Positions 1 through 6,072 are shown, numbered from the stretch's first letter. The stretch is DNA of 6,169 nt from Acidimicrobiaceae bacterium (GCA_003157945.1 PMFY01000065.1:8983-15151); one strand, 5' to 3'. Made by a program: numbers and translations. The notes: generated by a model not told the origin, from the letters alone.

Positions 1-103
1 CGACAGGGTTCGCCACGACAGGAACGGCGTCGGGACCGGCCCCCGCGCCGTCGGCGGGCGGCTGCTGCGGGGGCGGCTGCTGCTCGTAGGCCGGACGGCG
101 CAC
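1..103 (-). CDS. Possible partial CDS with Pro/Gln-rich N-terminus, product unknown
   Basis: Reading the minus strand from a GTG at 103-101 gives an open frame to the window edge: VRRPAYEQQPPPQQPP, then ADGAGAGPDAVPVVANPV. The proline/glutamine-rich stretch followed by a short hydrophobic strand looks more like a real N-terminal tail than the other frames here. It would start 32 nt after the stop of the serine hydrolase gene, in the same direction, so the two could be co-transcribed. No strong Shine-Dalgarno sequence precedes the GTG, and the frame stays open further upstream past the hydrolase stop, so the start is uncertain. The closing VPVVANPV is reminiscent of the first strand of diacylglycerol-kinase-type lipid kinases, but 34 residues cannot support that name. 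Treat it as a hypothetical truncated gene. Confidence 0.4.
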   Translation of the reverse strand, partial: MRRPAYEQQPPPQQPPADGAGAGPDAVPVVANPV

Positions 104-135
104 GGTGGTCGTCCGTCGGACGGCCCGCCGGGACC

Positions 136-1371
136 TCAGTCGACGAGTGCCTGGTAGACGAGCTGGTTCAGCTGGGACCGGATCGGGTGCGTGCTCGACG
201 GGAGGAGCTGGGTGAGGAACAGCGCGGTGATCTCCTCGACCGGGTCCACCCAGAACGCCGTGCTGGCCGCCCCTCCCCACAGGTAGGACCCGGCCGTACC
301 GAGCACCTTGCCCTTGACCGGATCGTCCACCACGGCGAACCCCAGTCCGAATCCCGTGCCGTCGAACGTCGTCTCGGCGAAGAGCGGCCGCCCGAACTCC
401 TCCAGGTCCGCGCCACCCGGCAGGTGGTTGCGCGTCATGTAGTCGACGGTCCGGGAGCCGAGCAGCCGCACGCCGTCGAGGGCACCGCCGCCGCGCAGCA
501 TCTCGATGAACCGGAAGTAGTCCGCCGCCGTCCCGACCAGACCACCGCCCCCCGACAGGGCCACCGGTGCCCGGAGAGCGTCGGCCCCGAGGCCGTCCTG
601 CTGGACCGCCGCCCCGGTGGCCGGGTCCGGGGTGTAGAGCGCGGCCAGGCGTCCGGCATCGGCGGCCGGCACGTGGAACCCGGTGTCGACCATGCCCAGG
701 GGACCGAAGATGCGCTCGGCCAGGAACTCGTCGAGGGTGCGTCCCGACGCCACCTCGACCACGCGACCGAGCACATCGGTGGCCACCGAGTAGCTCCACT
801 CGGTCCCGGGCTGGAACAGGAGCGGCAACGACGCCCACCGGTCGCAGCACCCCGCCAGGTCGAGGCCGGGTGGGGTGCCCAATTCGAAGCCGGCGGAGCG
901 GTAGAGGGCGTCGACCGGCGAGGAGTACTGGAAGCCGTAGGTGAGGCCGGCCGTGTGGGTGAGCAGGTGCCAGAGCAGCATCGGCTCCGTCACCGGCTCG
1001 GTCACGGGGCGCACGGCGGTCCCGCCCCGGAACACCCGGGCGTCGGCGAACGACGGGATGAACCGGCTGACCGGGTCCTTCAGCTCGAACGCCCCTTCCT
1101 CGTAGAGCATCATGGCGGCCACCGAGGTGATCGGCTTGGTCATCGAGTACATCCGGAAGATGGTGTCCGGCTCCATGGGCAGATCGGCCGCCGCGTCGCG
1201 CCGGCCGTAGGAGGTCAGGTGGACGATCTCCCCCCGGCGGGCCAGGAGCACGAGCCAGCCGGCCAGCCGGCCGTCGTCCACATAGTCCCGGAAGTGGTCG
1301 TCGATCCGGGCCAGCCGTCGGGCGTCGAACCCGACCTCGGACGGATCGACCTGGACCTCGATGGCGGACAT
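136..1371 (-). CDS. Serine hydrolase, beta-lactamase class C / EstB-like esterase family
   Basis: This 411-residue protein belongs to the penicillin-binding-protein-like serine hydrolases (Pfam Beta-lactamase family), which includes class C beta-lactamases, DD-peptidases and class VIII esterases. The nucleophile motif SxxK is visible as S76-M-T-K79 in FRMYSMTKPITS. The second motif is Y194-S-V in WSYSVATDVLG, where esterases of this group often lack the YxN asparagine. The motif LLTHTAGLTYGF lies at 136-147. In place of the usual KTG there is W365-G-G followed by FWVDP at 373-377, typical of EstB-type members. No signal peptide or membrane segment is visible, so a cytoplasmic carboxylesterase-like enzyme is more likely than a secreted beta-lactamase; the substrate is unknown. 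The frame is open 112 codons further upstream, but that extension is Arg/Pro-rich and non-coding in character. ATG 1371 has a strong SD (GAAGGAGA) 6 nt before it and was chosen. The gene is divergent from the FUSC operon. Confidence 0.93.
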   Translation of the reverse strand: MSAIEVQVDPSEVGFDARRLARIDDHFRDYVDDGRLAGWLVLLARRGEIVHLTSYGRRDAAADLPMEPDTIFRMYSMTKPITSVAAMMLYEEGAFELKDPVSRFIPSFADARVFRGGTAVRPVTEPVTEPMLLWHLLTHTAGLTYGFQYSSPVDALYRSAGFELGTPPGLDLAGCCDRWASLPLLFQPGTEWSYSVATDVLGRVVEVASGRTLDEFLAERIFGPLGMVDTGFHVPAADAGRLAALYTPDPATGAAVQQDGLGADALRAPVALSGGGGLVGTAADYFRFIEMLRGGGALDGVRLLGSRTVDYMTRNHLPGGADLEEFGRPLFAETTFDGTGFGLGFAVVDDPVKGKVLGTAGSYLWGGAASTAFWVDPVEEITALFLTQLLPSSTHPIRSQLNQLVYQALVD

Positions 1372-1376
1372 CGGCC

Positions 1377-1384
1377 TCTCCTTC
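1377..1384 (-). promoter_or_regulatory. Ribosome binding site of the serine hydrolase
   Basis: On the minus strand the sequence GAAGGAGA lies just upstream of the ATG at 1371, with the AAGGAG core 6 nt from the start codon. It decides the start against a 112-codon longer open frame. Confidence 0.8.
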
Positions 1385-1417
1385 GTCGCCGGCCGGGTGC
1401 GCCCGGCGGGCACGCGC

Positions 1418-1423
1418 AGCCTA
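1418..1423 (-). promoter_or_regulatory. Putative -10 box of the serine hydrolase gene
   Basis: The minus strand reads GTCGGTAGGCT, containing TAGGCT, which fits the actinobacterial TANNNT -10 pattern. A start of transcription near 1411 would leave a leader of about 40 nt that includes the SD. No convincing -35 box is visible. Support comes mainly from its near identity to the -10 region of the divergent gene (GTTGGTAGGTT). Confidence 0.45.
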
Positions 1424-1454
1424 CCGACGGAGGCTCGGCGCCGCTCTGAGTTGG

Positions 1455-1460
1455 TAGGTT
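1455..1460 (+). promoter_or_regulatory. Putative -10 box of the FUSC operon, leaderless
   Basis: TAGGTT matches TANNNT and ends 6 nt before the GTG at 1467, the spacing expected if transcription begins on the start codon itself. There is no good SD before that GTG, which agrees with a leaderless mRNA, common in Actinobacteria. A clear -35 box is not seen. Confidence 0.55.
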
Positions 1461-1466
1461 CGGCCG

Positions 1467-3785
1467 GTGGACTCGGCGTCGCTCGACACGGGTGCGGCCG
1501 GGACGGCGCCGGCTTCCGGCGGCCCCCGGGCGTGGCTGGTCCGTCACGATCCCGGTCTGCGCGCCACCAAGCGCTCCGTGCGCGCCGCCGTCCTGGTGCC
1601 GGCCGTGTTCGCCCTGGCCCGGTACGGCACCCACAACAGCCAGACTCCGCTGTTCGCCGTCTTCGGCTCCGTGTCGCTGCTGCTGTTCGTGGACTTCGGC
1701 GGCCCACTGCGGATCCGGACCCGCTCGTTCCTCGTCCTCTGGGTGGCGGGTGCCGCCTTCATCGTCGTCGGCACGCTCTGCTCCACGCACCCGGTGGCGG
1801 CTGTGACGTCCATGGCCCTGGTCGGGTTCGGCGTCCTGTTCGCCGGCGTGGTGAGTCCCCAGGCGGTGGCCGCGTCCACGGCCGCGCTGCTCTTCTTCGT
1901 GCTGCCGGTGTCCGAGCAGGCGCCGGTCTCGGCCATCGGCGACCGGCTCCTCGGCTGGGCGCTCGCCGGCGTCGTCTGCATCCCGGCGGCCCTGTTCGTC
2001 TGGGCCGAGCGCTGGCACGACCCGCTCCGCCATGCCCTGGCCACCGCCGCCCGCTCCGTGGCCGACCACCTGGACGCGGCGTCGCGGGCCGGCGGTACGG
2101 ATGTCGACCAGGTCCCGGTGGAGCGTGCCCTCGCCGCCCTGCGCGCCCAGTTCGAGGCGACGCCCTACCGCCCCACCGGTGCCGGCCCCACCGACGTCGC
2201 CCTGACCAACCTGGTGTCCCGACTGGAATGGGTCGGGCAGCGGGCGGTCGCCGCCACGGCGCAGCCGCCCCCGGCGGCGGAGCGTCTCCGGGTCTCGGCG
2301 GTCGAGGCCGCGGCCGCCGACGTCCTCCGCGAGGTCGGCGGGCTCCTGGCCACGCCGGATCCGGTCGCCCACTCCGTCGCGGCCGTCGATCTGCGCGCCG
2401 CGGCCACCCGCCTGGTCGCCGCACGCCGGACGGCGACCGACACGGTCCTGACCGCCCTGGTGGACGACACCGGTCCGGGCGCGTCGGGCGCCGCCGCGGT
2501 CGACGCATCGACGGACCCGGCCACGGCGTTGCACCAGGTCGATCCCACCTACCCGGTCCGGATGCTCGCCTTCGCCCTGGAACTGCTCGCCGAAGGGGTG
2601 CTCGATGCGCTCGGGCCGGGTGCCGGTGCCGGACCGGTAGCCCGAGCCGCCGCCACGATGCGCTCGTTCGGCCGGGTGGCCGCGGGCCATCTCACCCTGC
2701 GGTCCGTCTGGTTCCGCAACAGCGTCCGCGGGGCCGTGGGGCTGGCGCTGGCCGTACTGGTGGTCGAGACGACGACGGTGCAGCACGGGTTCTGGGTCGT
2801 CCTCGGCACGCTGTCCGTGCTGCGGTCCAACGCCCTCGGCACCGGGGCCACCGCGGTACGGGCCGTGCTCGGGACGGCGATCGGCTTCCTCGTCGGCTAC
2901 GCCGTGCTCCTGGCCATCGGGCACCACGGGGCGCGACTCTGGATCGTCCTGCCGCTGGCCGTGCTGGTGGCGGGCATCGCCCCGACCATCAGCTCGTTCA
3001 CCGCCGGGCAGGCGGGCTTCACCGTCCTGGTGGTCGTGGTGTTCAACATCATCGAGCCGGTCGGTTCGAAGATCGGCCTGATCCGCATCGAGGACGTCCT
3101 GATCGGTGCCGCCGTCAGCGTGGTGGTCGGACTCCTGTTCTGGCCGCGCGGCGCCGGCGCCGAGTTGGCCCGGGCCCTGGCCGACGCCTATGCCACCGCG
3201 GCCGCGTGGATGGCGACGGCCGTCGACCACGTCGCCCGGGCCGGCGCCGGCGCCGACCGCACCTGGAGTCCGGAGGGCCTCACGGCACTGGCCTCGGCCC
3301 GACGGCTCGACGACGCCTACCGGCAGTACCTCGGTGAACGGGGAGCCAAACGCATCCCCCTGCCGGTCATCACCCGGCTCCTGACCGGGACCGTCCGGAT
3401 CCGGCTGACCGCGCTCACGCTCGAAGGTCTGCCGGACCTGACGTTTCCGGGCGGTCCACCGCCGTTGCCGGAGGTGGTCACCGCCCGGGCCACGGTGACC
3501 GCCGAGTGCACGGCCGTCGAGTCGTGGTTCGACGGCTTCGCCGGTTCCCTCGGGGTGCGCAGGGCTCCGGTGGCCACCATGCCGCCCGAGGACGACCACC
3601 TGGCGCCCGAACTGGTGGCGGCCTGGGACGCCGTCCGCCGTGACGGGCGGCGCGACGGGGTGATCGCCGTGCTCCGGCTGCTCTGGGTGGAGGAGCGGAT
3701 GGCCGACCTCCGTCGGCTGCAGGCCGACCTGGCGGCGACCACGTCCCGGCGGGACCCCGCCCACGACCGGAGGCGCAGACCATGA
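1467..3785 (+). CDS. FUSC family (fusaric acid resistance / aromatic acid exporter-like) membrane protein
   Basis: A 772-residue integral membrane protein with the two-half layout of the FUSC superfamily, whose known members export aromatic carboxylic acids such as fusaric or p-hydroxybenzoic acid. The first half has about six hydrophobic segments (roughly 38-52, 60-77, 87-104, 112-129, 132-148, 159-181). A long Ala-rich, probably cytoplasmic helical region covers about 182-415. The second half has about six more segments (roughly 420-435, 440-455, 463-485, 490-508, 514-531, 540-559). The second half carries the family signature: HGFWVVLGTLSVLRSNA at 440-456, RAVLGTAIGFLVG at 465-477, and IEDVLIGAAV closing with FWPR at 558-561. 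A soluble tail of about 210 residues ends in RRRRP. The start is GTG 1467, favoured by a TANNNT box 7 nt upstream and by a typical family N-terminus (WLVRHDPGLRATKRSVRAAV). Its stop overlaps the next gene as ATGA. The substrate is unknown. Confidence 0.88.
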   Translation: MDSASLDTGAAGTAPASGGPRAWLVRHDPGLRATKRSVRAAVLVPAVFALARYGTHNSQTPLFAVFGSVSLLLFVDFGGPLRIRTRSFLVLWVAGAAFIVVGTLCSTHPVAAVTSMALVGFGVLFAGVVSPQAVAASTAALLFFVLPVSEQAPVSAIGDRLLGWALAGVVCIPAALFVWAERWHDPLRHALATAARSVADHLDAASRAGGTDVDQVPVERALAALRAQFEATPYRPTGAGPTDVALTNLVSRLEWVGQRAVAATAQPPPAAERLRVSAVEAAAADVLREVGGLLATPDPVAHSVAAVDLRAAATRLVAARRTATDTVLTALVDDTGPGASGAAAVDASTDPATALHQVDPTYPVRMLAFALELLAEGVLDALGPGAGAGPVARAAATMRSFGRVAAGHLTLRSVWFRNSVRGAVGLALAVLVVETTTVQHGFWVVLGTLSVLRSNALGTGATAVRAVLGTAIGFLVGYAVLLAIGHHGARLWIVLPLAVLVAGIAPTISSFTAGQAGFTVLVVVVFNIIEPVGSKIGLIRIEDVLIGAAVSVVVGLLFWPRGAGAELARALADAYATAAAWMATAVDHVARAGAGADRTWSPEGLTALASARRLDDAYRQYLGERGAKRIPLPVITRLLTGTVRIRLTALTLEGLPDLTFPGGPPPLPEVVTARATVTAECTAVESWFDGFAGSLGVRRAPVATMPPEDDHLAPELVAAWDAVRRDGRRDGVIAVLRLLWVEERMADLRRLQADLAATTSRRDPAHDRRRRP
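3769..3773 (+). promoter_or_regulatory. Ribosome binding site of the TTC38-like gene, inside the FUSC gene
   Basis: GGAGG lies 8 nt before the ATG at 3782, within the last codons of the FUSC gene. With the ATGA stop/start overlap it points to translational coupling of the two genes. Confidence 0.75.
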
Positions 3786-5095
3786 CCGTCGCCGACCGGT
3801 GGGGGGTCGAGATCCAGACCTCGAGCGAGCCGGCGGCCCGACTCCTCGAGCAGGCGACGACCGACGTCGTGCTCCTGCGGGGCGAACCGGCCGCAGCCCT
3901 GGACGCGGCGATCGAGGCCGACCCCGAGGCCCCGCTGCCCCGGATCGTGCGGGCCGAACTCGAGCTGTTCGCCCAGACCCGGGACGCCCAGCGGGCCGCG
4001 CGCCACCGGCTGGCCGAGGTCGACCCGCTCCTGGCCGACGCGTCGCCCCGCGAACAGCTCCACGCCGCCGCCGCCGGCGCCTGGGCCGACGGGCAGCTCG
4101 ACGTCGCCGCCCGCTGGTTCGACCGGGCCGTGGCCCGTGACCCCCACGACCTGCTGGCGATCCGGTTCGCCCATGACCTCTCGTTCTTCCTCGGCGACTC
4201 GACGAACATCCGCGACGTGGTCGCCCGCGCCCGCGCCGCCTGGTCCGAGCCGGATCCACTGTTCGGGGTGCTGCGGGGGATGTACGCCTTCGGGCTCGAG
4301 GAGACCGGGGACTACCGCCGGGCCGAGGACGCGGCCCGCTACGCCCTCCGGGCCGACGAGCACGACGTCTGGGCCCACCACGCCCTCGCCCACGTGTTCG
4401 AGATGGAGGGCCGCACCGACGAGGGCGTCGCCTTCCTCACCGACAGTGCCGTCCGGTGGGTGACGAGCTTCTTCGCCGTCCACAACTGGTGGCACCTGGC
4501 GCTCTACCGCATCGAGCAGGGCAGGCCCGAACGCGCCCTCGACCTCTACGACGGGCCGATCCGGAAGGGCGACAGCGGCGAATGGCTGGACCTGGTCGAC
4601 GCCGCCGCGCTCCTCTGGCGCCTCGCCCTGGTGGGCGTCGACGTGCAGGAGCGGGCGACGACCCTGGTGGGGGCCCTCGAGCCCCGGATCGGGGACGCGC
4701 TCTCCGCCTTCAACGACCTGCACGCGGTCATGGTCTTCGCGTTGGCCGAACGGGAGGACCTGGTCCGGGCGGTCATCGGGGCCACCGGGCACGACGACGG
4801 GACCACCAATGCCCGGGCCCTCGCGCTCTCGGGCGCCGACCTGCTCGACGGCTTCCACGCGTTCGCCCTCGGCGACCCCCGGGACGCCACGGACCGACTG
4901 TTCCGGTCCCGGAGCCGCTCGGCCGTCATCGGCGGCAGCGTGGCGCAACGGGACGTGATCGACCAGACGCTCATCGCTGCGGCGGCGCGGTCGGGCGAGC
5001 AGGGACTCGTCCGGGCGCTCGTGTCCGAGCGGGTCGAGCGCAAGCCCACGGCGGCCGGCTCGACGGCCCGGCTCGTCGACGTCCACCGCCGGTGA
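3782..5095 (+). CDS. Tetratricopeptide repeat protein, TTC38-like family
   Basis: This 437-residue soluble protein resembles the TTC38 family, helical repeat proteins of unknown biochemical role found in bacteria and animals. The opening (WGVEIQTSSEPAARLLEQAT, 7-26) matches the usual family start, followed by a helix pair with an ALDAAIEADPEAPLPRIV segment (39-56) like the first TPR. Diagnostic histidine-rich motifs follow: WAHHALAHVFEMEGR (197-211), HNWWHLALYRIEQGRPERAL (234-253) and FNDLHAVMVFAL (310-321). A further TPR-like helix pair, FGLEETGDYRRAEDAARYAL, lies at 170-189. No signal peptide or membrane segment is visible. The conserved His/Trp motifs are more regular than a pure scaffold requires, and in this family they may line a ligand or metal pocket (inference). 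ATG 3782 overlaps the FUSC stop and has a strong SD. Co-translation with a membrane exporter suggests a shared process, but no role can be named. Confidence 0.87.
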   Translation: MTVADRWGVEIQTSSEPAARLLEQATTDVVLLRGEPAAALDAAIEADPEAPLPRIVRAELELFAQTRDAQRAARHRLAEVDPLLADASPREQLHAAAAGAWADGQLDVAARWFDRAVARDPHDLLAIRFAHDLSFFLGDSTNIRDVVARARAAWSEPDPLFGVLRGMYAFGLEETGDYRRAEDAARYALRADEHDVWAHHALAHVFEMEGRTDEGVAFLTDSAVRWVTSFFAVHNWWHLALYRIEQGRPERALDLYDGPIRKGDSGEWLDLVDAAALLWRLALVGVDVQERATTLVGALEPRIGDALSAFNDLHAVMVFALAEREDLVRAVIGATGHDDGTTNARALALSGADLLDGFHAFALGDPRDATDRLFRSRSRSAVIGGSVAQRDVIDQTLIAAAARSGEQGLVRALVSERVERKPTAAGSTARLVDVHRR

Positions 5096-5106
5096 CCTCG
5101 TCGTCG

Positions 5107-5129
5107 GCCCCGGGGTCGGAGGCCGGGGC
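5107..5129. terminator. Candidate bidirectional terminator hairpin between convergent genes
   Basis: GCCCCGG (5107-5113) and CCGGGGC (5123-5129) form a perfect 7-bp GC stem with a 9-nt loop, in the 37-bp gap between the convergent TTC38-like and isochorismatase genes. There is no T-tract on either strand, so it would be a non-canonical terminator at best. In DNA this GC-rich such a stem could arise by chance. Confidence 0.35.
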
Positions 5130-5132
5130 GGC

Positions 5133-5759
5133 CTACGCCTCGTCGAGGCGGGCGATGACCTCGTCCGTCGACAGCACCTCGGCGAAGCCGGCCGCAAGGG
5201 CGGCCGCCACGTCCTCGAGCACCTCGGCACTCGGGTAGGGACTTCCGTCGAGGCGCTCGAGATCGGGGCCGCCCACGGCGTCCCGGACGAAGATCGTCCC
5301 GTAGTCCCGGCTCTGCGCGCTGCGGGCCGTGCTGTCGCAGCAGAAGCTCGTCATGTAGCCGACGACCACCACCGTCGAGACCCCGAGGGTGCGCAGGACG
5401 CCGTCGAGATCCGTGCCCTGGAAGGAGTCGTAGCGCGTCTTGGTGATCACGATCGGGTCCTCAGGGACCCGGAGCCCCCCGTGGAACGCCACCCGGGGCG
5501 TCCCCTCGATGAACGAGTCCTCCTCGTCCTCCTCGGCGAAGTCACCCATCCGTCCCACGTCCACCCCGGTCGGCCGGTGGGCGTGGCGGATGTAGACGAC
5601 CGGGGCGTTGCGTCCGGCGAACGCGTCGATCAGGGCGTTGATGTCGCCGAGCCGGTCCACCGCCTCGGGGAAGGACGCCGGGCCGTCGGGATCGAAGTAC
5701 TCCTCCTGGACGTCCACGACCACGAGGGCGCTCCGCTCAGGTCGCACCGGATAGATCAC
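5133..5759 (-). CDS. Isochorismatase family cysteine hydrolase
   Basis: This 208-residue protein has the isochorismatase-like (cysteine hydrolase) fold, a cytoplasmic family that hydrolyses amides, ureides or vinyl ethers, such as nicotinamide, carbamoyl compounds and isochorismate. The triad is readable: D16 in ALVVVDVQEEYF, K107 in VITKTRYDSFQGTDLDGVL, and C140 in VVGYMTSFCCDSTARSA, which corresponds to the canonical TNVCVxxTAR motif. RDAVGGPDL at 159-167 is the usual strand and turn after the active site. A very acidic stretch (DFAEEDEEDSF, 73-83) sits before the lysine. Length is normal for a one-domain member. The substrate cannot be read; nothing indicates nicotinamidase or siderophore-linked isochorismatase. 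The start is GTG 5759, supported by GAGGTGA 6 nt upstream. It is convergent with the FUSC/TTC38 operon and so probably transcribed independently. Confidence 0.92.
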   Translation of the reverse strand: MIYPVRPERSALVVVDVQEEYFDPDGPASFPEAVDRLGDINALIDAFAGRNAPVVYIRHAHRPTGVDVGRMGDFAEEDEEDSFIEGTPRVAFHGGLRVPEDPIVITKTRYDSFQGTDLDGVLRTLGVSTVVVVGYMTSFCCDSTARSAQSRDYGTIFVRDAVGGPDLERLDGSPYPSAEVLEDVAAALAAGFAEVLSTDEVIARLDEA

Positions 5760-5765
5760 CGTCGT

Positions 5766-5772
5766 TCACCTC
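5766..5772 (-). promoter_or_regulatory. Ribosome binding site of the isochorismatase-like gene
   Basis: GAGGTGA on the minus strand lies 6 nt upstream of the GTG at 5759 and supports this non-ATG start. Confidence 0.7.
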
Positions 5773-5795
5773 GTCTCGCCCAGCTCCACGGCGGC

Positions 5796-5807
5796 CGTCG
5801 GCCGACG
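5796..5807. repeat. 12-bp palindrome in the isochorismatase leader
   Basis: CGTCGGCCGACG is a perfect 12-bp palindrome between the putative -10 box (5818-5823) and the start codon at 5759. It could be an operator overlapping the start of transcription or an RNA hairpin in the leader. GC-rich palindromes of this length can occur by chance here. Confidence 0.3.
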
Positions 5808-5817
5808 CCGTGCCCCG

Positions 5818-5823
5818 AAGCTA
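5818..5823 (-). promoter_or_regulatory. Putative -10 box of the isochorismatase-like gene
   Basis: The minus strand reads ACCGGTAGCTT. TAGCTT fits TANNNT and shares the GGTAG context with both -10 boxes of the 1372-1466 divergent region. Transcription would start near 5811, giving a leader of about 50 nt. The upstream TTCGTG at 5840-5845 is only a weak -35 candidate. Confidence 0.45.
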
Positions 5824-5946
5824 CCGGTCCGTCGGTGGGCACGAAGTCGGCGGATCCGACACCGCACAGGCGGGAACGCGGCCAGGGCGGGCCCGTCAGA
5901 CCGTCCGGCTCGACGGCAGAAGGGTCATCGGCACCGTCGCCCGCAG

Positions 5947-5952
5947 TATCGT
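5947..5952 (+). promoter_or_regulatory. Putative -10 box of the tRNA-Lys gene
   Basis: TATCGT fits TANNNT and ends 6 nt before the first base of the tRNA, so the transcript would begin at or within a base or so of the mature 5' end. No convincing -35 box is seen. A longer leader from an unseen promoter remains possible. Confidence 0.35.
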
Positions 5953-5958
5953 GCACAC

Positions 5959-6034
5959 GGGCCGTTAGCTCATCCGGTAGAGCAGGGGACTTTTAATCCC
6001 AAGGTGGCGAGATCGAGACTCGCACGGCCCACCA
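5959..6034 (+). tRNA. tRNA-Lys (anticodon TTT), CCA encoded
   Basis: The gene folds as a full cloverleaf. The acceptor GGGCCGT (5959-5965) pairs perfectly with ACGGCCC (6024-6030). The D stem is GCTC/GAGC (5968-5971, 5980-5983). The anticodon stem GGGGA/TCCCA (5985-5989, 5997-6001) pairs at four of five positions, with a G27-A43 mismatch. The loop CTTTTAA has anticodon TTT at 5992-5994, reading AAA and AAG. The T stem GCGAG/CTCGC (6007-6011, 6019-6023) is perfect. Discriminator A6031 and CCA 6032-6034 are encoded. Odd features are T at position 15 and G at 48 (normally a purine-pyrimidine Levitt pair), and a T loop ATCGAGA with A instead of the near-invariant T54. The gene is probably the insertion site of the element starting downstream. 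Confidence 0.93.
6007..6034. other. Predicted integration site (att core) at the 3' end of tRNA-Lys
   Basis: Tyrosine integrases commonly recombine within the 3' part of tRNA genes and restore the tRNA sequence. Here the tRNA 3' end is followed by a sharp fall in G+C and an integrase-like start 92 bp further on. The exact core cannot be set without the other end of the element; the span given is the T arm to CCA and may reach back to the anticodon loop or forward past 6034. Confidence 0.45.
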
Positions 6035-6072
6035 GGTCAGAGGCAGTTTTTGTCCTTGTGACACCCTCCAGA

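Larger units (their letters stand above)
1418..1460. repeat. Inverted repeat framing two divergent -10 boxes
   Basis: AGCCTACCGAC (1418-1428) and GTTGGTAGGTT (1450-1460) are inverted copies matching at 9 of 11 positions, separated by 21 bp. Each arm contains the putative -10 box of the gene it points toward. The arrangement may simply reflect two similar promoters, or it may be a binding site for a dimeric regulator acting on both genes. Confidence 0.5.

Noticed and set aside
110..135. Small hairpin CGTCCG/CGGACG after the serine hydrolase stop as a terminator
   Set aside because: Short stem with almost no loop, no T-tract, and a co-directional frame may start immediately after; chance is likely in this composition.
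982..1005. Tandem 12-bp repeat encoding VTEPVTEP in the serine hydrolase
   Set aside because: Near-perfect repeat (11 of 12), but a TEPxTEP-like stretch before the LLTHTAGL motif seems usual for this esterase subgroup, so it is probably not a recent expansion.
187..1449. A 420-codon plus-strand frame opposite the serine hydrolase
   Set aside because: Arg/Gly/His-rich shadow frame; the opposite strand has the SxxK, YSV and HTAGL motifs and a strong SD.
1372..1707. N-terminal extension of the serine hydrolase by 112 codons
   Set aside because: The extension is Arg/Pro-rich, crosses the divergent promoter region and the start of the FUSC gene, while ATG 1371 has a strong SD and a normal family N-terminus.
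1215..4259. A 1014-codon open frame on the minus strand opposite the FUSC and TTC38-like genes
   Set aside because: Its product is Arg/Gly/Pro/His-rich without recognisable domains, it overlaps well-supported genes, and such long antisense frames are expected in very GC-rich coding DNA.
5136..5150. CGCCTCG/CGAGGCG palindrome at the 3' end of the isochorismatase gene
   Set aside because: It lies within the last codons (RLDEA), has almost no loop and is explained by GC-rich codon choice.
3317..5230. A 637-codon minus-strand frame opposite the TTC38-like gene
   Set aside because: Low-complexity composition, no motif, antisense to a gene with clear family signatures, and it runs through the isochorismatase 3' end in the wrong frame.
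5756..5956. A 66-codon minus-strand frame ending at the isochorismatase start
   Set aside because: Its end overlaps the GTG in a GTGA arrangement, which looks like coupling, but it has no SD, no family resemblance and contains the predicted promoter of the downstream gene.
6035..6052. T-run after the tRNA as an intrinsic terminator
   Set aside because: Five T's occur at 6047-6051, but no convincing GC stem directly precedes them.
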